Below, in pieces: positions 21,719 to 31,400 of a DNA stretch of 52,211 nt. Location: the NCBI GenBank assembly GCA_937924855.1, contig CALEYQ010000030.1:1-52211 (forward strand). Direction: 5' to 3'. The position numbers and the translations under genes are program-made. Source of the DNA: an uncultured Bacteroidota bacterium. Lineage in GTDB: Bacteria > Bacteroidota > Bacteroidia > JADZBD01. Every line of letters starts with the position of its first letter. Position 1 is the stretch's first letter. The notes under the pieces are model-generated. The model had not been told where the DNA came from. It was given only the letters and a program-made list of their open reading frames with translations, and ran no database searches.

Positions 21719-23842
21719 ATGGGATCTATTTTCAGGAGTTTCCTTGTTCTTGCCTGTTTTTTTTCCGTTACCGGCCCCGTGGCCCATGGGAGAAGCCCGG
21801 AAGATTCCCTTCAGGCAATCCTGAAAAGCATTCCTGATTCCGGCCAAAGGGTGAAGGTTTGCCTCGAGTTTATCCGGGAAAATCGATTTAACCGGGAGAT
21901 TATTTTGGGGAGCCTATACGACAGGGTGTTTGCCTATTACCTGAAAAATAATGACTTTCAAAGGCTTGGAACCCTCTCCGGATTCCGAGGGATATATTAT
22001 TTCCGGACCACCAATTACGACTCTTCCGCTGCTTATTACCTCAGTTCCCACGGTTTTTATAAAAAAGCGGGGAATGAATTGGAAAAAATTACATCTCTTT
22101 CCAATTACGGAATTTCCGAAATGAATAGGGGAAAATACGATCAGGCCTTTGCTGCTTTTCTCAGTGCCCACAAAGATCTCGATGAACTGATTCAAAAAAA
22201 TAAGGACAACCTCTCCAACGCGCATTTTTCGGAAAAGGTAAAAATAGCCACCAATATTGCTTCCTTTTACATTCGCCAAAAAGACTTGTCCAGAGCCACG
22301 GATTTTCTGGAAAAAGAGAGCCAGGAATTAAACCGGGCTTTTGGGAAAGTGGGAGGGGCTCTATATACGGCCCTCGGGGGTGTGTTCTATTATCAGGAAA
22401 AAAATGGAGAAGCATTGGATTGCTTTGCCAAAGCCCTGGTCGAATATGAGAAGGAAGGAGATTTTTCCGGAATGGGATTTAGTTATAATAATATCGGGCT
22501 TATTCACCAGGGAAGGGGAGAGGTGGATAAAGCCATTGGATTTTTCGAAAAATCCATGGAGGTTGCCCGTAAAATGGGCGACTCTGTTGGAGTGGCTGAG
22601 AGTTTTTTTAATATCGGGGAATCTTACTCGAAATCGGGACGGTTTGGAAAAGCGGAGGCCTTTTTCCTCAAAGCCCTTCAATTGGCTGAGTTGCAATCTT
22701 CCCTGGAAATTCAAAAAGACTGTTTTAAAGCCCTTGCGGATCTTACCCGCAAACAAAAACGCTTTGAAGACGCCTTTGCTTATCAGGAAAAATACTCCCT
22801 GATCAGCGATAGCTTGATTAACCAACAAAGAACCCATGCCATCGCCGAAATGCAAACCCGGTTCGATACGGAAAAACAAGTAAAGGAAAATTCGCTTTTA
22901 AAGGAACAGTTTAAAAACCAGGAACTCAGAGCCGAACGCCAAAAAATGGTGATTTTTCTGGTCTGTGCACTTTCTTTATTGCTGCTCTCCATTGCCTTTT
23001 TTATTTATCGCTCCCTCCGTCAAAAGAAAAAGGTAAATGAACAGCTGACCCTGAAAAACAAAGTTATTGAAGAACAAAACAAAGACATTAAAGACAGCAT
23101 CCGCTATGCCAAACGGATTCAGGAATCTATTTTGCCTCCGTTGTCAAAACTGGAGGCTCATTTTCCGGATTCTTTTGTGTTCTTCAAACCCAAGGATATT
23201 GTCAGCGGAGATTTTTTCTGGTTCGATAAGTTTGGAGAAAAATTCTTTTTTGCTGCCGCCGACTGTACCGGTCACGGTGTTCCGGGGGCTTTCATGTCGA
23301 TTATGGGTGGTAATTTACTGAATCAGGCAGTGAATGAATTTGGTATCGACCAACCCCATGCCATCCTGAATGCCGTAAATAAAGGCCTCGCCAAAGCCCT
23401 TCGATCACACAGCGAAGATGGAATGCTTGTGCGCGACGGAATGGATATAGCCCTGGGTGCCGTGGATTTAAAAACACGGAAATTTTTCTTTTCCGGAGCA
23501 TTTAACCCCTGCTGGATTTTCAAAAAAGAAGGGTTTTTGGAATTGCCTGCCGACAAACATCCCGTGGGAACTTTTTCAGGTGAAAAAGAAACCTCTTTTA
23601 CCCTGCGCGACATTGATCTTGAATCGGGCGACCGGATTTATGTCTTCTCTGATGGTTTCGCCGATCAGTTCGGTGGTCCCAAAGGAAAAAAATTCAAAAG
23701 CAAGCCCTTCCGCGAATTGCTGGGCAACTTTAATGGAAAACCCATGGCCGGACAAGTCCGGGAACTGGAACAGGTATTTAATGCCTGGAAGGGCGACCTG
23801 GAGCAGGTTGATGATGTTTTGGTAATTGGAATTCGTGTTTGA
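21719..23842 (+). CDS. TPR sensor and SpoIIE-type protein phosphatase
   Basis: Predicted transmembrane serine/threonine phosphatase. A signal peptide (about residues 1-24) places a TPR array (about 100-390, repeats such as SYNNIGLIHQGRGEVDKAI) in the periplasm. One membrane helix (about 409-433) and a short coiled coil lead to a cytoplasmic PP2C/SpoIIE domain (about 460-707). The metal-binding motifs are present: KPKDIVSGDFFWF, AADCTGHGVPGAFMS, RDGMDIALG, FSDGFADQFGG, LEQVDDVLV. SpoIIE phosphatases dephosphorylate partner-switch proteins, and the window contains a SiaC-type candidate at 38.5 kb. The stop overlaps the Rieske gene as TGATG. Confidence 0.88.
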   Translation: MGSIFRSFLVLACFFSVTGPVAHGRSPEDSLQAILKSIPDSGQRVKVCLEFIRENRFNREIILGSLYDRVFAYYLKNNDFQRLGTLSGFRGIYYFRTTNYDSSAAYYLSSHGFYKKAGNELEKITSLSNYGISEMNRGKYDQAFAAFLSAHKDLDELIQKNKDNLSNAHFSEKVKIATNIASFYIRQKDLSRATDFLEKESQELNRAFGKVGGALYTALGGVFYYQEKNGEALDCFAKALVEYEKEGDFSGMGFSYNNIGLIHQGRGEVDKAIGFFEKSMEVARKMGDSVGVAESFFNIGESYSKSGRFGKAEAFFLKALQLAELQSSLEIQKDCFKALADLTRKQKRFEDAFAYQEKYSLISDSLINQQRTHAIAEMQTRFDTEKQVKENSLLKEQFKNQELRAERQKMVIFLVCALSLLLLSIAFFIYRSLRQKKKVNEQLTLKNKVIEEQNKDIKDSIRYAKRIQESILPPLSKLEAHFPDSFVFFKPKDIVSGDFFWFDKFGEKFFFAAADCTGHGVPGAFMSIMGGNLLNQAVNEFGIDQPHAILNAVNKGLAKALRSHSEDGMLVRDGMDIALGAVDLKTRKFFFSGAFNPCWIFKKEGFLELPADKHPVGTFSGEKETSFTLRDIDLESGDRIYVFSDGFADQFGGPKGKKFKSKPFRELLGNFNGKPMAGQVRELEQVFNAWKGDLEQVDDVLVIGIRV

Positions 23843-24204
23843 TGAAATTATTTAAAAAAGTCAAAGTACTTAAGCCCCTGCTACCTGCCTCTGAACAAAG
23901 TCTTATTAAGGAAGGTGAAATTCGGGAGTTAAATTGGGAGGGGAAAGAACTTTGTCTGGTAAAGCGAAAAGGGAATATTCATGTTTTTGATAATGCCTGT
24001 CCCCACAACGGCTTTTCACTGAGCAAAGGCTGGTGCTCCGATGACGACGCCATTGTTTGTCCCCTCCACCGGTTTCGATTCGATCTGGTAACCGGTCGCG
24101 CCAAAAGCGGTATAGCTACAGCCGTAAGAGTTTATCCGGTAAAAGAAAAAGACGGTGCTCTTTTTATTGAGATTGAAAAATGGGAGTTTGCACTATTTGA
24201 TTAG
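23842..24204 (+). CDS. Rieske [2Fe-2S] domain protein
   Basis: Small (120 residues) soluble Rieske-type ferredoxin-like protein, probably an electron carrier for an oxygenase or reductase not visible here. The cluster ligands are all present: CPHNGFSLSKGWC supplies C-x-H, and VCPLHRFRFD supplies C-x-x-H. The framework VKRKGNIHVFDNACPH and FDLVTGRA is typical of the NirD/BphF-like group. It has no signal peptide. The ATG overlaps the SpoIIE phosphatase stop (TGATG), so the two are co-translated, an unusual pairing whose meaning is unclear. Its stop overlaps the stop of the converging MBL gene. Confidence 0.9.
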   Translation: MKLFKKVKVLKPLLPASEQSLIKEGEIRELNWEGKELCLVKRKGNIHVFDNACPHNGFSLSKGWCSDDDAIVCPLHRFRFDLVTGRAKSGIATAVRVYPVKEKDGALFIEIEKWEFALFD

Positions 24205-25049
24205 AGGGCCGAAAGCGGAAAGCGCTCCTTAACCCTGATTCCCTTTTCTGTTTTTTCAAGGGTGCAACATTCGTGCTCCGGATCATGCTCAAAAAACAAC
24301 ACCCAGTTATTCTCAACTGCGGCAGTTAAAATCTCAACTTTTTCCTGCATGGTAATTAGGGGTCTTACATCATAACCCATAATCCAGGGTAGGGGAATAT
24401 GGCTGCTGGAGGGAAAAAGATCGGCACAATATATTATCCTTGTTCCTTTATACGGAATAGAAGGCAACATCATGGCTTCGGTATGGCCATTAACTACCTG
24501 AATGCCAATTTCAGGATGCAGAGATGAAGAAGAATTGCCGGTAGCAGTGGCAAAGTTCAGCATTCCGCTTTCCTTTATGGGCAAAATATTTTCCTTAAGA
24601 AAACTTGCCTTTTCCCTCGGATTCGGATGAGTGGCCCATTCCCAATGCTTTTCATGACTCCAGTACCTTGCATTTTTAAAGGCCGGCAATAATTTTCCAT
24701 TTGTGTCCCGAACGATACTTCCCCCGCAATGATCAAAGTGCAAATGGGTTAAGAACATATCGGTCACATCATCTTTTGAGAACCCGGCCTTTTTCAGCGA
24801 TCCATCAAGATTGTCGTTGCCATGGAGGTAATAATGGGAAAAGAAATTTTCATCCTGCTTGTTTCCTATACCATTATCGACCAGAATTAATTCCTTACCG
24901 GTATTGATGAGCAGGCAACGCATGGCCCAGGTACATAAATTTTTTTCATCTGGGGGATTTGATTTTTGCCAGAGCACTTTGGGCACAACCCCGAACATGG
25001 CTCCACCATCCAACTTAAAAAATCCGGTATTGATTACGTGTAGTTCCAT
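24201..25049 (-). CDS. metallo-beta-lactamase fold hydrolase
   Basis: Binuclear-metal hydrolase of the lactonase/AttM-like branch; substrate unknown. THLHFDHCGGS (about residues 97-107) gives the H-x-H-x-D-H motif, WSHEKHWEWA is a conserved segment between metal sites, VNGHTEAM gives the next His ligand, and YCADLFPSSSHIPLPWIMGYD carries the bridging Asp. The C-terminal FFEHDPEHECC supplies a late His. It has no signal peptide; length is 282. It is last in the minus-strand run tsaD-barrel-folP-cdaA-MBL and begins three bases after the cdaA stop. The converging Rieske gene overlaps it by four bases. Confidence 0.88.
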   Translation of the reverse strand: MELHVINTGFFKLDGGAMFGVVPKVLWQKSNPPDEKNLCTWAMRCLLINTGKELILVDNGIGNKQDENFFSHYYLHGNDNLDGSLKKAGFSKDDVTDMFLTHLHFDHCGGSIVRDTNGKLLPAFKNARYWSHEKHWEWATHPNPREKASFLKENILPIKESGMLNFATATGNSSSSLHPEIGIQVVNGHTEAMMLPSIPYKGTRIIYCADLFPSSSHIPLPWIMGYDVRPLITMQEKVEILTAAVENNWVLFFEHDPEHECCTLEKTEKGIRVKERFPLSAL

Positions 25050-25052
25050 GGC

Positions 25053-25865
25053 TTAATTGTTTACCGACCGTTCAATCCTTTCCCGCAATTGTTCCAGTGA
25101 AAGATTCAGATACAGTTTTCCGTTCTTTGAAAAAGAAAGACTGCCGGTTTGTTCGCTGACCACAATGGCAACAGCATCGGTGTTTTCCGTAATTCCTGCC
25201 GCTGCCCGGTGTCGCATGCCCAGGTGTGAGGGAAAGTCCTGATCTTCCGTTACCGGAAGAACACATCGGGCTGCTTTAATACGGTTATTAACGATGATCA
25301 CGGCTCCGTCGTGAAGGGGATTATTCTTAAAAAAAATACTTTCCAACATACGGGCAGATACCCGGGAGTCGATGGGCTCGCCGGTCTGAATATAAAAGTC
25401 CATTTCAGACGCTGAGCTGATAATGATAAGCGCTCCGGTTTTTGACTCTCCCATATTACGGCAGGCTCTGATTAGTGCGGGAAGGTCGATGGGAATGCCC
25501 GACTTTTTCTTACGGGGAAAGCGTAAAATAGTTTTTTTGAGGGGCTTGGAGTTCAGAATTTCCGAGGTTCCCACATACAAAAGAAAGCGCCGCAATTCCT
25601 GCTGAAACACAATGATTATGGCAATGGCTCCAACTCCTATAAACTTTCCCAGTATTTCACTCAGGAGCTTCATCTCAGTAAGCTCCACCATTTTCCATAC
25701 AATGTAAATGGTGAAGATGCCCAGCAGGATATTTATGGCAACGGTGCCTTTGACAAGGTTGTAGAGTTGAAACAGGAGGATAGCCACCAGAAAGATATCC
25801 AGCGCGTCAACCCAGGAGAAATCACGAATGGCGGGAATTAATAAAAGGGCCAGATTGTTTAACAT
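25053..25865 (-). CDS. cdaA: diadenylate cyclase (c-di-AMP synthase)
   Basis: Makes cyclic di-AMP from two ATP; the messenger controls osmolyte and potassium transport and wall homeostasis in bacteria that have it. Three N-terminal membrane helices (about residues 15-90, with ALDIFLVAILLFQLYNLVKG) precede the DAC domain. The catalytic motif PLHDGAVII lies near residue 183 and LGMRHRAAAGITE near 217. I start at the ATG at 25865; an in-frame ATG at 25916 would prepend residues unlike the family. The first 44 bases overlap the end of folP. The folP-cdaA pairing is common in the phylum. No c-di-AMP receptor gene is seen nearby. Confidence 0.93.
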   Translation of the reverse strand: MLNNLALLLIPAIRDFSWVDALDIFLVAILLFQLYNLVKGTVAINILLGIFTIYIVWKMVELTEMKLLSEILGKFIGVGAIAIIIVFQQELRRFLLYVGTSEILNSKPLKKTILRFPRKKKSGIPIDLPALIRACRNMGESKTGALIIISSASEMDFYIQTGEPIDSRVSARMLESIFFKNNPLHDGAVIIVNNRIKAARCVLPVTEDQDFPSHLGMRHRAAAGITENTDAVAIVVSEQTGSLSFSKNGKLYLNLSLEQLRERIERSVNN

Positions 25866-26685
25866 TCCGGGTAAAGTTAAAAATTTTAATGGCCTCACAG
25901 GCTTCACGAACATCATGAACCCGTAATATTCCTGCCCCCTTTATCAGGCCAATCGTATTTAAAACGGTGCTGCCGTTAAGAGCCTTGCCTGAATCTACAT
26001 CAATAACCTTCTGAATCATGGATTTCCGGCTTACACCAAAAACCAGGGGAAGACCGAGTTCCGAAATTTCTTCCATGTTCTCCAGAATCCTGTAATTATC
26101 TTCCAGTGTTTTTCCAAACCCGAACCCGGGATCAAGCCACAGGGTTACCCCGGTTCCCAGAAAATAATCCATCCCATCTAAAAAAAACTTTTTTACCTCC
26201 GTAATGGCACCGGGGTCAGATATTTCAGGAATTTGGTTAGGCCATTTTTTTCCGCAATGGGTCAATATATAAACGGCTTTTGTTTTTCGTATTCCGGGTC
26301 GCATTTCGGGATCGGCCATGCCTCCGGAAACATCGTTTATTATTTCAATGCCGGATTGCAGGGCTTCCCTGGCCACGGTCCAGCGAAAAGTATCGGCAGA
26401 TAGCAGGGCGTCCGGAAATTCTTTTCTTAGAAAATTCAAGGCAGGAATCAGTAATTCAAGTTCAGTTTTTTCATCCACCGGTGTTGAACCCGGCCGTGTG
26501 GAACAAGCCCCAATATCAAGAATAGCGGCTCCGTCGCGGAGGTGCTTTTCGGCCAGCATAAAAAGTTCCTTTTTTCCTTTGACCCGGCTCTGTTTGAAAA
26601 AACTGTCGGGGCTCAGGTTTATGATCCCCATAACCATGGGGAAAGGTTGCTTAAAATCTTTGTCGGTGCTTTTGGTTCCCATCAA
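25822..26685 (-). CDS. folP: dihydropteroate synthase
   Basis: Joins p-aminobenzoate to the pterin pyrophosphate in folate synthesis; the target of sulfonamides. A TIM barrel with MGIINLSPDSFFKQSR, the second loop DIGACSTRPGSTPVDEKTEL, IINDVSGGMADPEM, WLDPGFGFGKTLEDN, FGVSRKSM and the final RVHDVREACEA, all in canonical order. DIGACSTRPG has Cys where DIGGESTRPG is most common, a substitution seen in some family members. Length is 287 residues. It overlaps the barrel-protein gene by 4 bases upstream and cdaA by 44 bases downstream, so the whole run is one operon. Confidence 0.94.
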   Translation of the reverse strand: MMGTKSTDKDFKQPFPMVMGIINLSPDSFFKQSRVKGKKELFMLAEKHLRDGAAILDIGACSTRPGSTPVDEKTELELLIPALNFLRKEFPDALLSADTFRWTVAREALQSGIEIINDVSGGMADPEMRPGIRKTKAVYILTHCGKKWPNQIPEISDPGAITEVKKFFLDGMDYFLGTGVTLWLDPGFGFGKTLEDNYRILENMEEISELGLPLVFGVSRKSMIQKVIDVDSGKALNGSTVLNTIGLIKGAGILRVHDVREACEAIKIFNFTRNVKQSGPFINSRHS

Positions 26686-27320
26686 AATCCAAATCCAACA
26701 TTAAATCCAAAAGTGAGTTTGATGTTCGACTCAAGAATTTCGTCCCAGTCCCCAAGGTCAACCGGCTTGGTGGTATTATTCGGATAAAACTGGGTAACTC
26801 TGTTCTTTTTATATCCCATGCCCGTAAACATATCCATATAAAATCGTTTCCACCATCGTACCTGTTTTCCCACTACAATCGCAAAAAATGAATGCTCGGC
26901 TTTAACATAACGGTTTTTATAAATCCAGGGGTATAAAGAATATTTGGCCATGGCATAGGAAGCCATTGGGCCAATATACCAACCTATGGGATCAAATTCA
27001 GGAGCCCTGAAAAAAAAGCGGTGCATGTATTGAATCCGGTGACCCCGAACGAAGTAGGAGGGACCTCCGCTGCCCATAAAACTCTGGAGAAATGGACTTT
27101 TTCCGAAATAGGATATTCCGGCCTGAACCGATTGATATTTGCCGGTTGAAACTTCATACAAAAGCCGATACTCGGAAGTGAAGGGAAGCGAACCCCAGGC
27201 AGGGCCGATGAGAGAAGTTTTAAAAACATTGGTGTATTTGGGAAAGTCGACTGAAAAATCGGAGCCCCGTACCGGTAAACAGGTACCTAATACGAGGAAA
27301 AATAATCCGATTCGTTTCAT
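26682..27320 (-). CDS. outer-membrane beta-barrel protein, unknown function
   Basis: Not recognised as a named family. The 212-residue protein has a signal peptide (about residues 1-19, ending RGSD). Alternating hydrophobic strands rich in Tyr, Phe and Gly (YLLYEVSTGKYQSVQAGISYF, YFVRGHRIQYMHRFFF, SIKLTFGFNVGFGF-like end) and a C-terminal Phe are typical of small eight- to ten-strand outer-membrane barrels. It sits between tsaD and folP with a 4-base overlap to folP, so it is co-transcribed with housekeeping genes. DUF3575-type barrels are one possible home. Confidence 0.65.
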   Translation of the reverse strand: MKRIGLFFLVLGTCLPVRGSDFSVDFPKYTNVFKTSLIGPAWGSLPFTSEYRLLYEVSTGKYQSVQAGISYFGKSPFLQSFMGSGGPSYFVRGHRIQYMHRFFFRAPEFDPIGWYIGPMASYAMAKYSLYPWIYKNRYVKAEHSFFAIVVGKQVRWWKRFYMDMFTGMGYKKNRVTQFYPNNTTKPVDLGDWDEILESNIKLTFGFNVGFGF

Positions 27321-27321
27321 G

Positions 27322-28332
27322 CTAAAATTCCAGTCTTGCTTTGGCCGCTTTGGCCTGGGAAGAAAAATCTTTTTTCAGGTATTTGAAATAACCGGCCATG
27401 GCAATCATTGCTGCATTATCGGTACAGTATTCGAATTTAGGAATATAAACCGACCAACCGTGCGAGGCGTTTCGGGAAAGAATGGTCTCCCGCAGGCTTG
27501 AGTTGGCAGAAACCCCTCCCGCAATGGCAACATGGTTTATGCCTGTGTCCCGGGCGGCAAGGTCCAGTTTTTCCATCAGGGTGGAAATAATGGCATGCTG
27601 ATAGCTGGCACAGATATCACCGAGGTTATCCTGAATAAAGTTAGGATTGCCGGAACTTTTTTCCCTTAAAAAATAGAGGAAGCTCGTCTTTAAACCACTG
27701 AAACTGTAATTATAACCGGGCACTTTGGGAATTGGGAAATTGAATTTTTGGGGATCACCGCTTTTGGCATGCTTGTCAATCAAAGGACCACCGGGATAGG
27801 GGAGTCCCAAAATTTTTGCGGCTTTATCAAAAGCCTCACCGGCTGCATCGTCGGTGGTTTCGCCAATAATTTCCATTTCAAGATAGTCCTTTACCAGTAC
27901 AATCTGGGTATGACCTCCCGAAACCGTTAGACATAAAAACGGGAAAGGGGGTGTGTTTTCAATAAAATTAGACAAAACATGAGCCTGCATGTGATTCACT
28001 TCCAAAAGAGGAATAGAAAGTGCCTGGGCCAGCGATTTGGCAAAAGAACTTCCCACAAGCAGAGAACCCATAAGTCCCGGCCCCCGGGTATAAGCAATTG
28101 CGTTTATTTCCTCAATGGGAACCTTGGCATTATCGAGTGCTGATTTAACAACCGGAACTATATTAACCTGATGGGCTCTGGATGCCAATTCAGGCACCAC
28201 CCCGCCATATTGTTTATGAACCGCCTGTCCGGCAATTAAATTGGCAAGAATTTTGCCGTCTTTAAATACAGCAGCAGAGGTTTCGTCGCAGGAACTTTCA
28301 ATGCCCAATATGGTAATCCCCTTACTGCTCAT
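27322..28332 (-). CDS. tsaD: tRNA threonylcarbamoyladenosine biosynthesis protein TsaD
   Basis: Catalytic subunit for transfer of the threonylcarbamoyl group to A37 of ANN-decoding tRNAs, working with TsaB, TsaC and TsaE, which are not in the window. The ASKHA ATPase fold is clear: GIESSCDETSAAV, the metal-binding HMQAH (about residues 111-115), SGGHTQIVLV, GEAFDKAAKILGLPYPGG, FSGLKTS and AGGVSANSSLR. Length of 336 is normal. The gene heads the long minus-strand operon and is divergent from the TamB-like gene; the two -7 boxes lie 12 bases apart. Confidence 0.96.
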   Translation of the reverse strand: MSSKGITILGIESSCDETSAAVFKDGKILANLIAGQAVHKQYGGVVPELASRAHQVNIVPVVKSALDNAKVPIEEINAIAYTRGPGLMGSLLVGSSFAKSLAQALSIPLLEVNHMQAHVLSNFIENTPPFPFLCLTVSGGHTQIVLVKDYLEMEIIGETTDDAAGEAFDKAAKILGLPYPGGPLIDKHAKSGDPQKFNFPIPKVPGYNYSFSGLKTSFLYFLREKSSGNPNFIQDNLGDICASYQHAIISTLMEKLDLAARDTGINHVAIAGGVSANSSLRETILSRNASHGWSVYIPKFEYCTDNAAMIAMAGYFKYLKKDFSSQAKAAKARLEF

Positions 28333-28339
28333 TATTCAC

Positions 28340-28347
28340 TACCTTTG
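28340..28347 (+). promoter_or_regulatory. -7 promoter box for the TamB-like gene
   Basis: TACCTTTG matches TAnnTTTG. Transcription would begin near 28353. This leaves only a short leader before the codons that encode the membrane anchor, although none of them is ATG, GTG or TTG until 28427. Confidence 0.5.
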
Positions 28348-28359
28348 TTAGTGTAAGTA

Positions 28360-28367
28360 CAAAGTTA
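28360..28367 (-). promoter_or_regulatory. -7 promoter box for tsaD and its operon
   Basis: TAACTTTG on the minus strand matches TAnnTTTG and lies 28 bases before the tsaD ATG at 28332. Confidence 0.5.
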
Positions 28368-28426
28368 TCAAAAAGTTAGGTAAAATAGCGATCTGGGTTT
28401 TCGGATCCATACTGGTTCTGGGGGGT

Positions 28427-31400
28427 GTGCTTTTTTTTCTGGTTCAAACCTATTCTTTTCAAACGTTTTTAGGAGAAAGACTTGCGGCCTGGCTATCCGG
28501 AAAAACAGGGGCAAAAGTTGAAATAAAATCGGTATCCATCGACTTTTTCAGCCGCCTGGGTTTACATGGGATTTTTATTGGCGATCTTAAGGGTGATACG
28601 CTCTTATATGCCGACCGTATTCAGGTAAAAATAAACGAGTTCAGCTATTCAAATCAAATCCTTGGAATTTCTGAATTAAATCTTGAAAAATCACGTGTAA
28701 AATTAGCCCGCTATGTGGATGAGGACCGTATGAATTTTCAATTTTTGATTGATGCTTTTGCTTCGAACGACACCTTGAAAGACACCACGAAGTCGGCCTG
28801 GATCATTGATCCCGGAATATGGAAGCTTGATAACATTCACTTTTCCTTTCGGGATTTCCGTGATACAAGCAGAGCACGGGGCATGAATTTTGCGGACCTT
28901 GATGTAAAAAATATTTTTGCCGAGTTTGCAGACTTTGAACTGTTCGAGGATAGCCTGAAAGTAGCAATAAACACTTTGACCTGCAATGAAAAGTGCGGCC
29001 TTGAACTCCGGGCATTTTCAGGAAATTTCACCTATACAGAAACCCACCTGCAACTCGATTCATTCCGGATTAAAACGGCTCACTCCGATTTGGCCGGAAA
29101 CCTGGGCTTTCACTTTGCAGATTTCTCTGCCTTCGATGATTTTGAGAAAAGGGTAAAGCTTAAAGCAGTTTTTGACAAATCGGAACTCTTTGTCTCCGAC
29201 ATTGGATACTTTGCCCCCGATTTGCTGGGTTACGACAGAACCTTTACGCTGAAAGGAAAAGTTTCAGGACCTGTGGCAAACCTTAAAGCCCGGGAAATGG
29301 AAATTGATTATGAGAACCATACCCGGATTCGGGGCGATTTTGATATTTCCGGACTACCGGATATAGATGAAACCTATTTACTGCTTGACCTGAAAGAACT
29401 TGCAACCCGTAAATCAGATATTGAAACCCTTCCTGATTTTCCACTGAAGAATAAGAATACCCTGAAGTTGTCGGATAATATTGGTCTTCTGGGAAACATA
29501 ACTTATAAAGGAAGAATCAGCGGGTATTATTACGATCTGGTATCCGACGGCTCCATTTCAACCGCATTAGGGAAATTAGCTACAAACTTAAAATTACGGG
29601 TTGATCCCGAAAGCTCTGAAATTTCTTATAGCGGAAAAATAAGTTCCGCCAATTTTCAGGTAGGTAAATTTATTGGTTCTGAGAAAATATTGGGTGCCAT
29701 AACCATGAATGTATCGGTTAAGGGAAGCGGCATAAAAATAAATGACCTGAAAGCCGATGTCGAAGGCGCTATCGACAAATTGGAATTTAATGATTACTCC
29801 TATACCGGGATTAAGATAAATGGGCGTATTTCCAAGCGGGTGTTCGACGGAAGCCTGGTCGTACTGGACCCCAATGTTTTTCTTGATTTCGAAGGCCAGG
29901 TAAACTTCAGTGAAAGTCCAACCCGGCTCGATTTTCTGGCCAAAATTCCTCACATAAATTTGAAAGAACTCAATTTTCTCAAAACAACCGAGGCGATTCA
30001 TGCTTCAACCGACCTTGAAATCCGGCTAACAGCTAACAATATCGACGATGCCCAGGGCATAGTTATGCTAAAGGGAATCAGATATTACCAGGGGGATAAT
30101 CACTACGACTTAAAGGATTTCCTGCTACGCATTTCCGAAGACGATAAAAAAAGAGCCATCCGGATCAGTTCTGAAATTGTGGAAGCATTCATTGTGGGGG
30201 ATTATAAACTCGAAGAATTAGGCGGCTCTTTTTACGACATTATGTCCTTGTATGTTACATCATTACTTCCTGAAGATTACTTTAAAAAAAATCAGAAATT
30301 CCGAAACCGTGTACGGGAAGATTTTGAATACAACTTTGTTTTCAAAAACACCGAACCCATAACCCGAATTTTTTTTCCTGATCTGATCATCGCCCATAAA
30401 ACCATATTGCGCGGCAAATACAATTCCCGCAAGGAATACTTCGACATAAAAGGCTCAAGCCCCCTTATCCGTTTTGCGGGAACCCAGGTGGTAGACTGGG
30501 CTTTAAATGCCAAAACCGGTATGGATGCCTTTGAATTAAATGTGGGCTGTAAGGCATTCAATATTTCCGACACTCTTAGGGCTGAAAATCTTTCGATTAA
30601 TTCCCGTTTGTATAACGACTCCATGGATCTCGTCATAAACTGGAAAAACAAAGCCGCCAAAAGAAATCAGGGCAACATTCATTCGGTAATGGATTTGCGT
30701 TTTTATCCCAAAATCATAACCTGGTTCATACCTTCAGACAGCGCCCTGGTTATTGAAGATTCCGTCTGGCAAATCCATCCCGACAATCGAATTGTAATTG
30801 ATACCGGCAAAATCAGCATTACCGATCTTGTGTTTTCACAGGGGAAACAGGAAATGAAGGTTTTTGGAACCATTGCGAAAGGGATGGAAGAGCACCTTCA
30901 GCTTGCGTTTAAAAATTTTAATTTATCCACTGTAAATCCATTAACCCACAAAGCAGGAATAACATGGCGCGGAGGGTTAACAGGTACTGCATCCTTTACG
31001 AATTTGTTCGACCCCACTCACTTAATTTTCAGTACCGCCCTCGATTTTTCAAATTTCTGGATCAACAAAGAAGAAATCGGAAGCGGATCTGTAATTGGGA
31101 TTTATGATAAAAAGAAGGATGTTATAACATTAAATGGCGCATTTAAGAAACCAAACAGCGAAGAAAACAGCATTGGTTTTACGGGAAAATATTACCCGGC
31201 CCGGGAAAAGGATAATCTCGATATGGAAGCTGAACTTTCAGGTTTTGGTCTGCGGTTTTTTGAGCCCTATCTGGAGGGAGTTTTTTCCACCTTCCGGGGA
31301 TATGCCAATGGAAAGTTTAATATCAGAGGAGAAATCAATCATCCTAAAATTTCCGGCTTTGCCATTGTCCAGGTTAAAAACATGAAAATTGATTACCTGA

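Noticed and set aside
22361..22879. 172-codon minus-strand frame in the TPR-SpoIIE gene
   Set aside because: Antisense shadow of TPR coding sequence, with no supporting signal.
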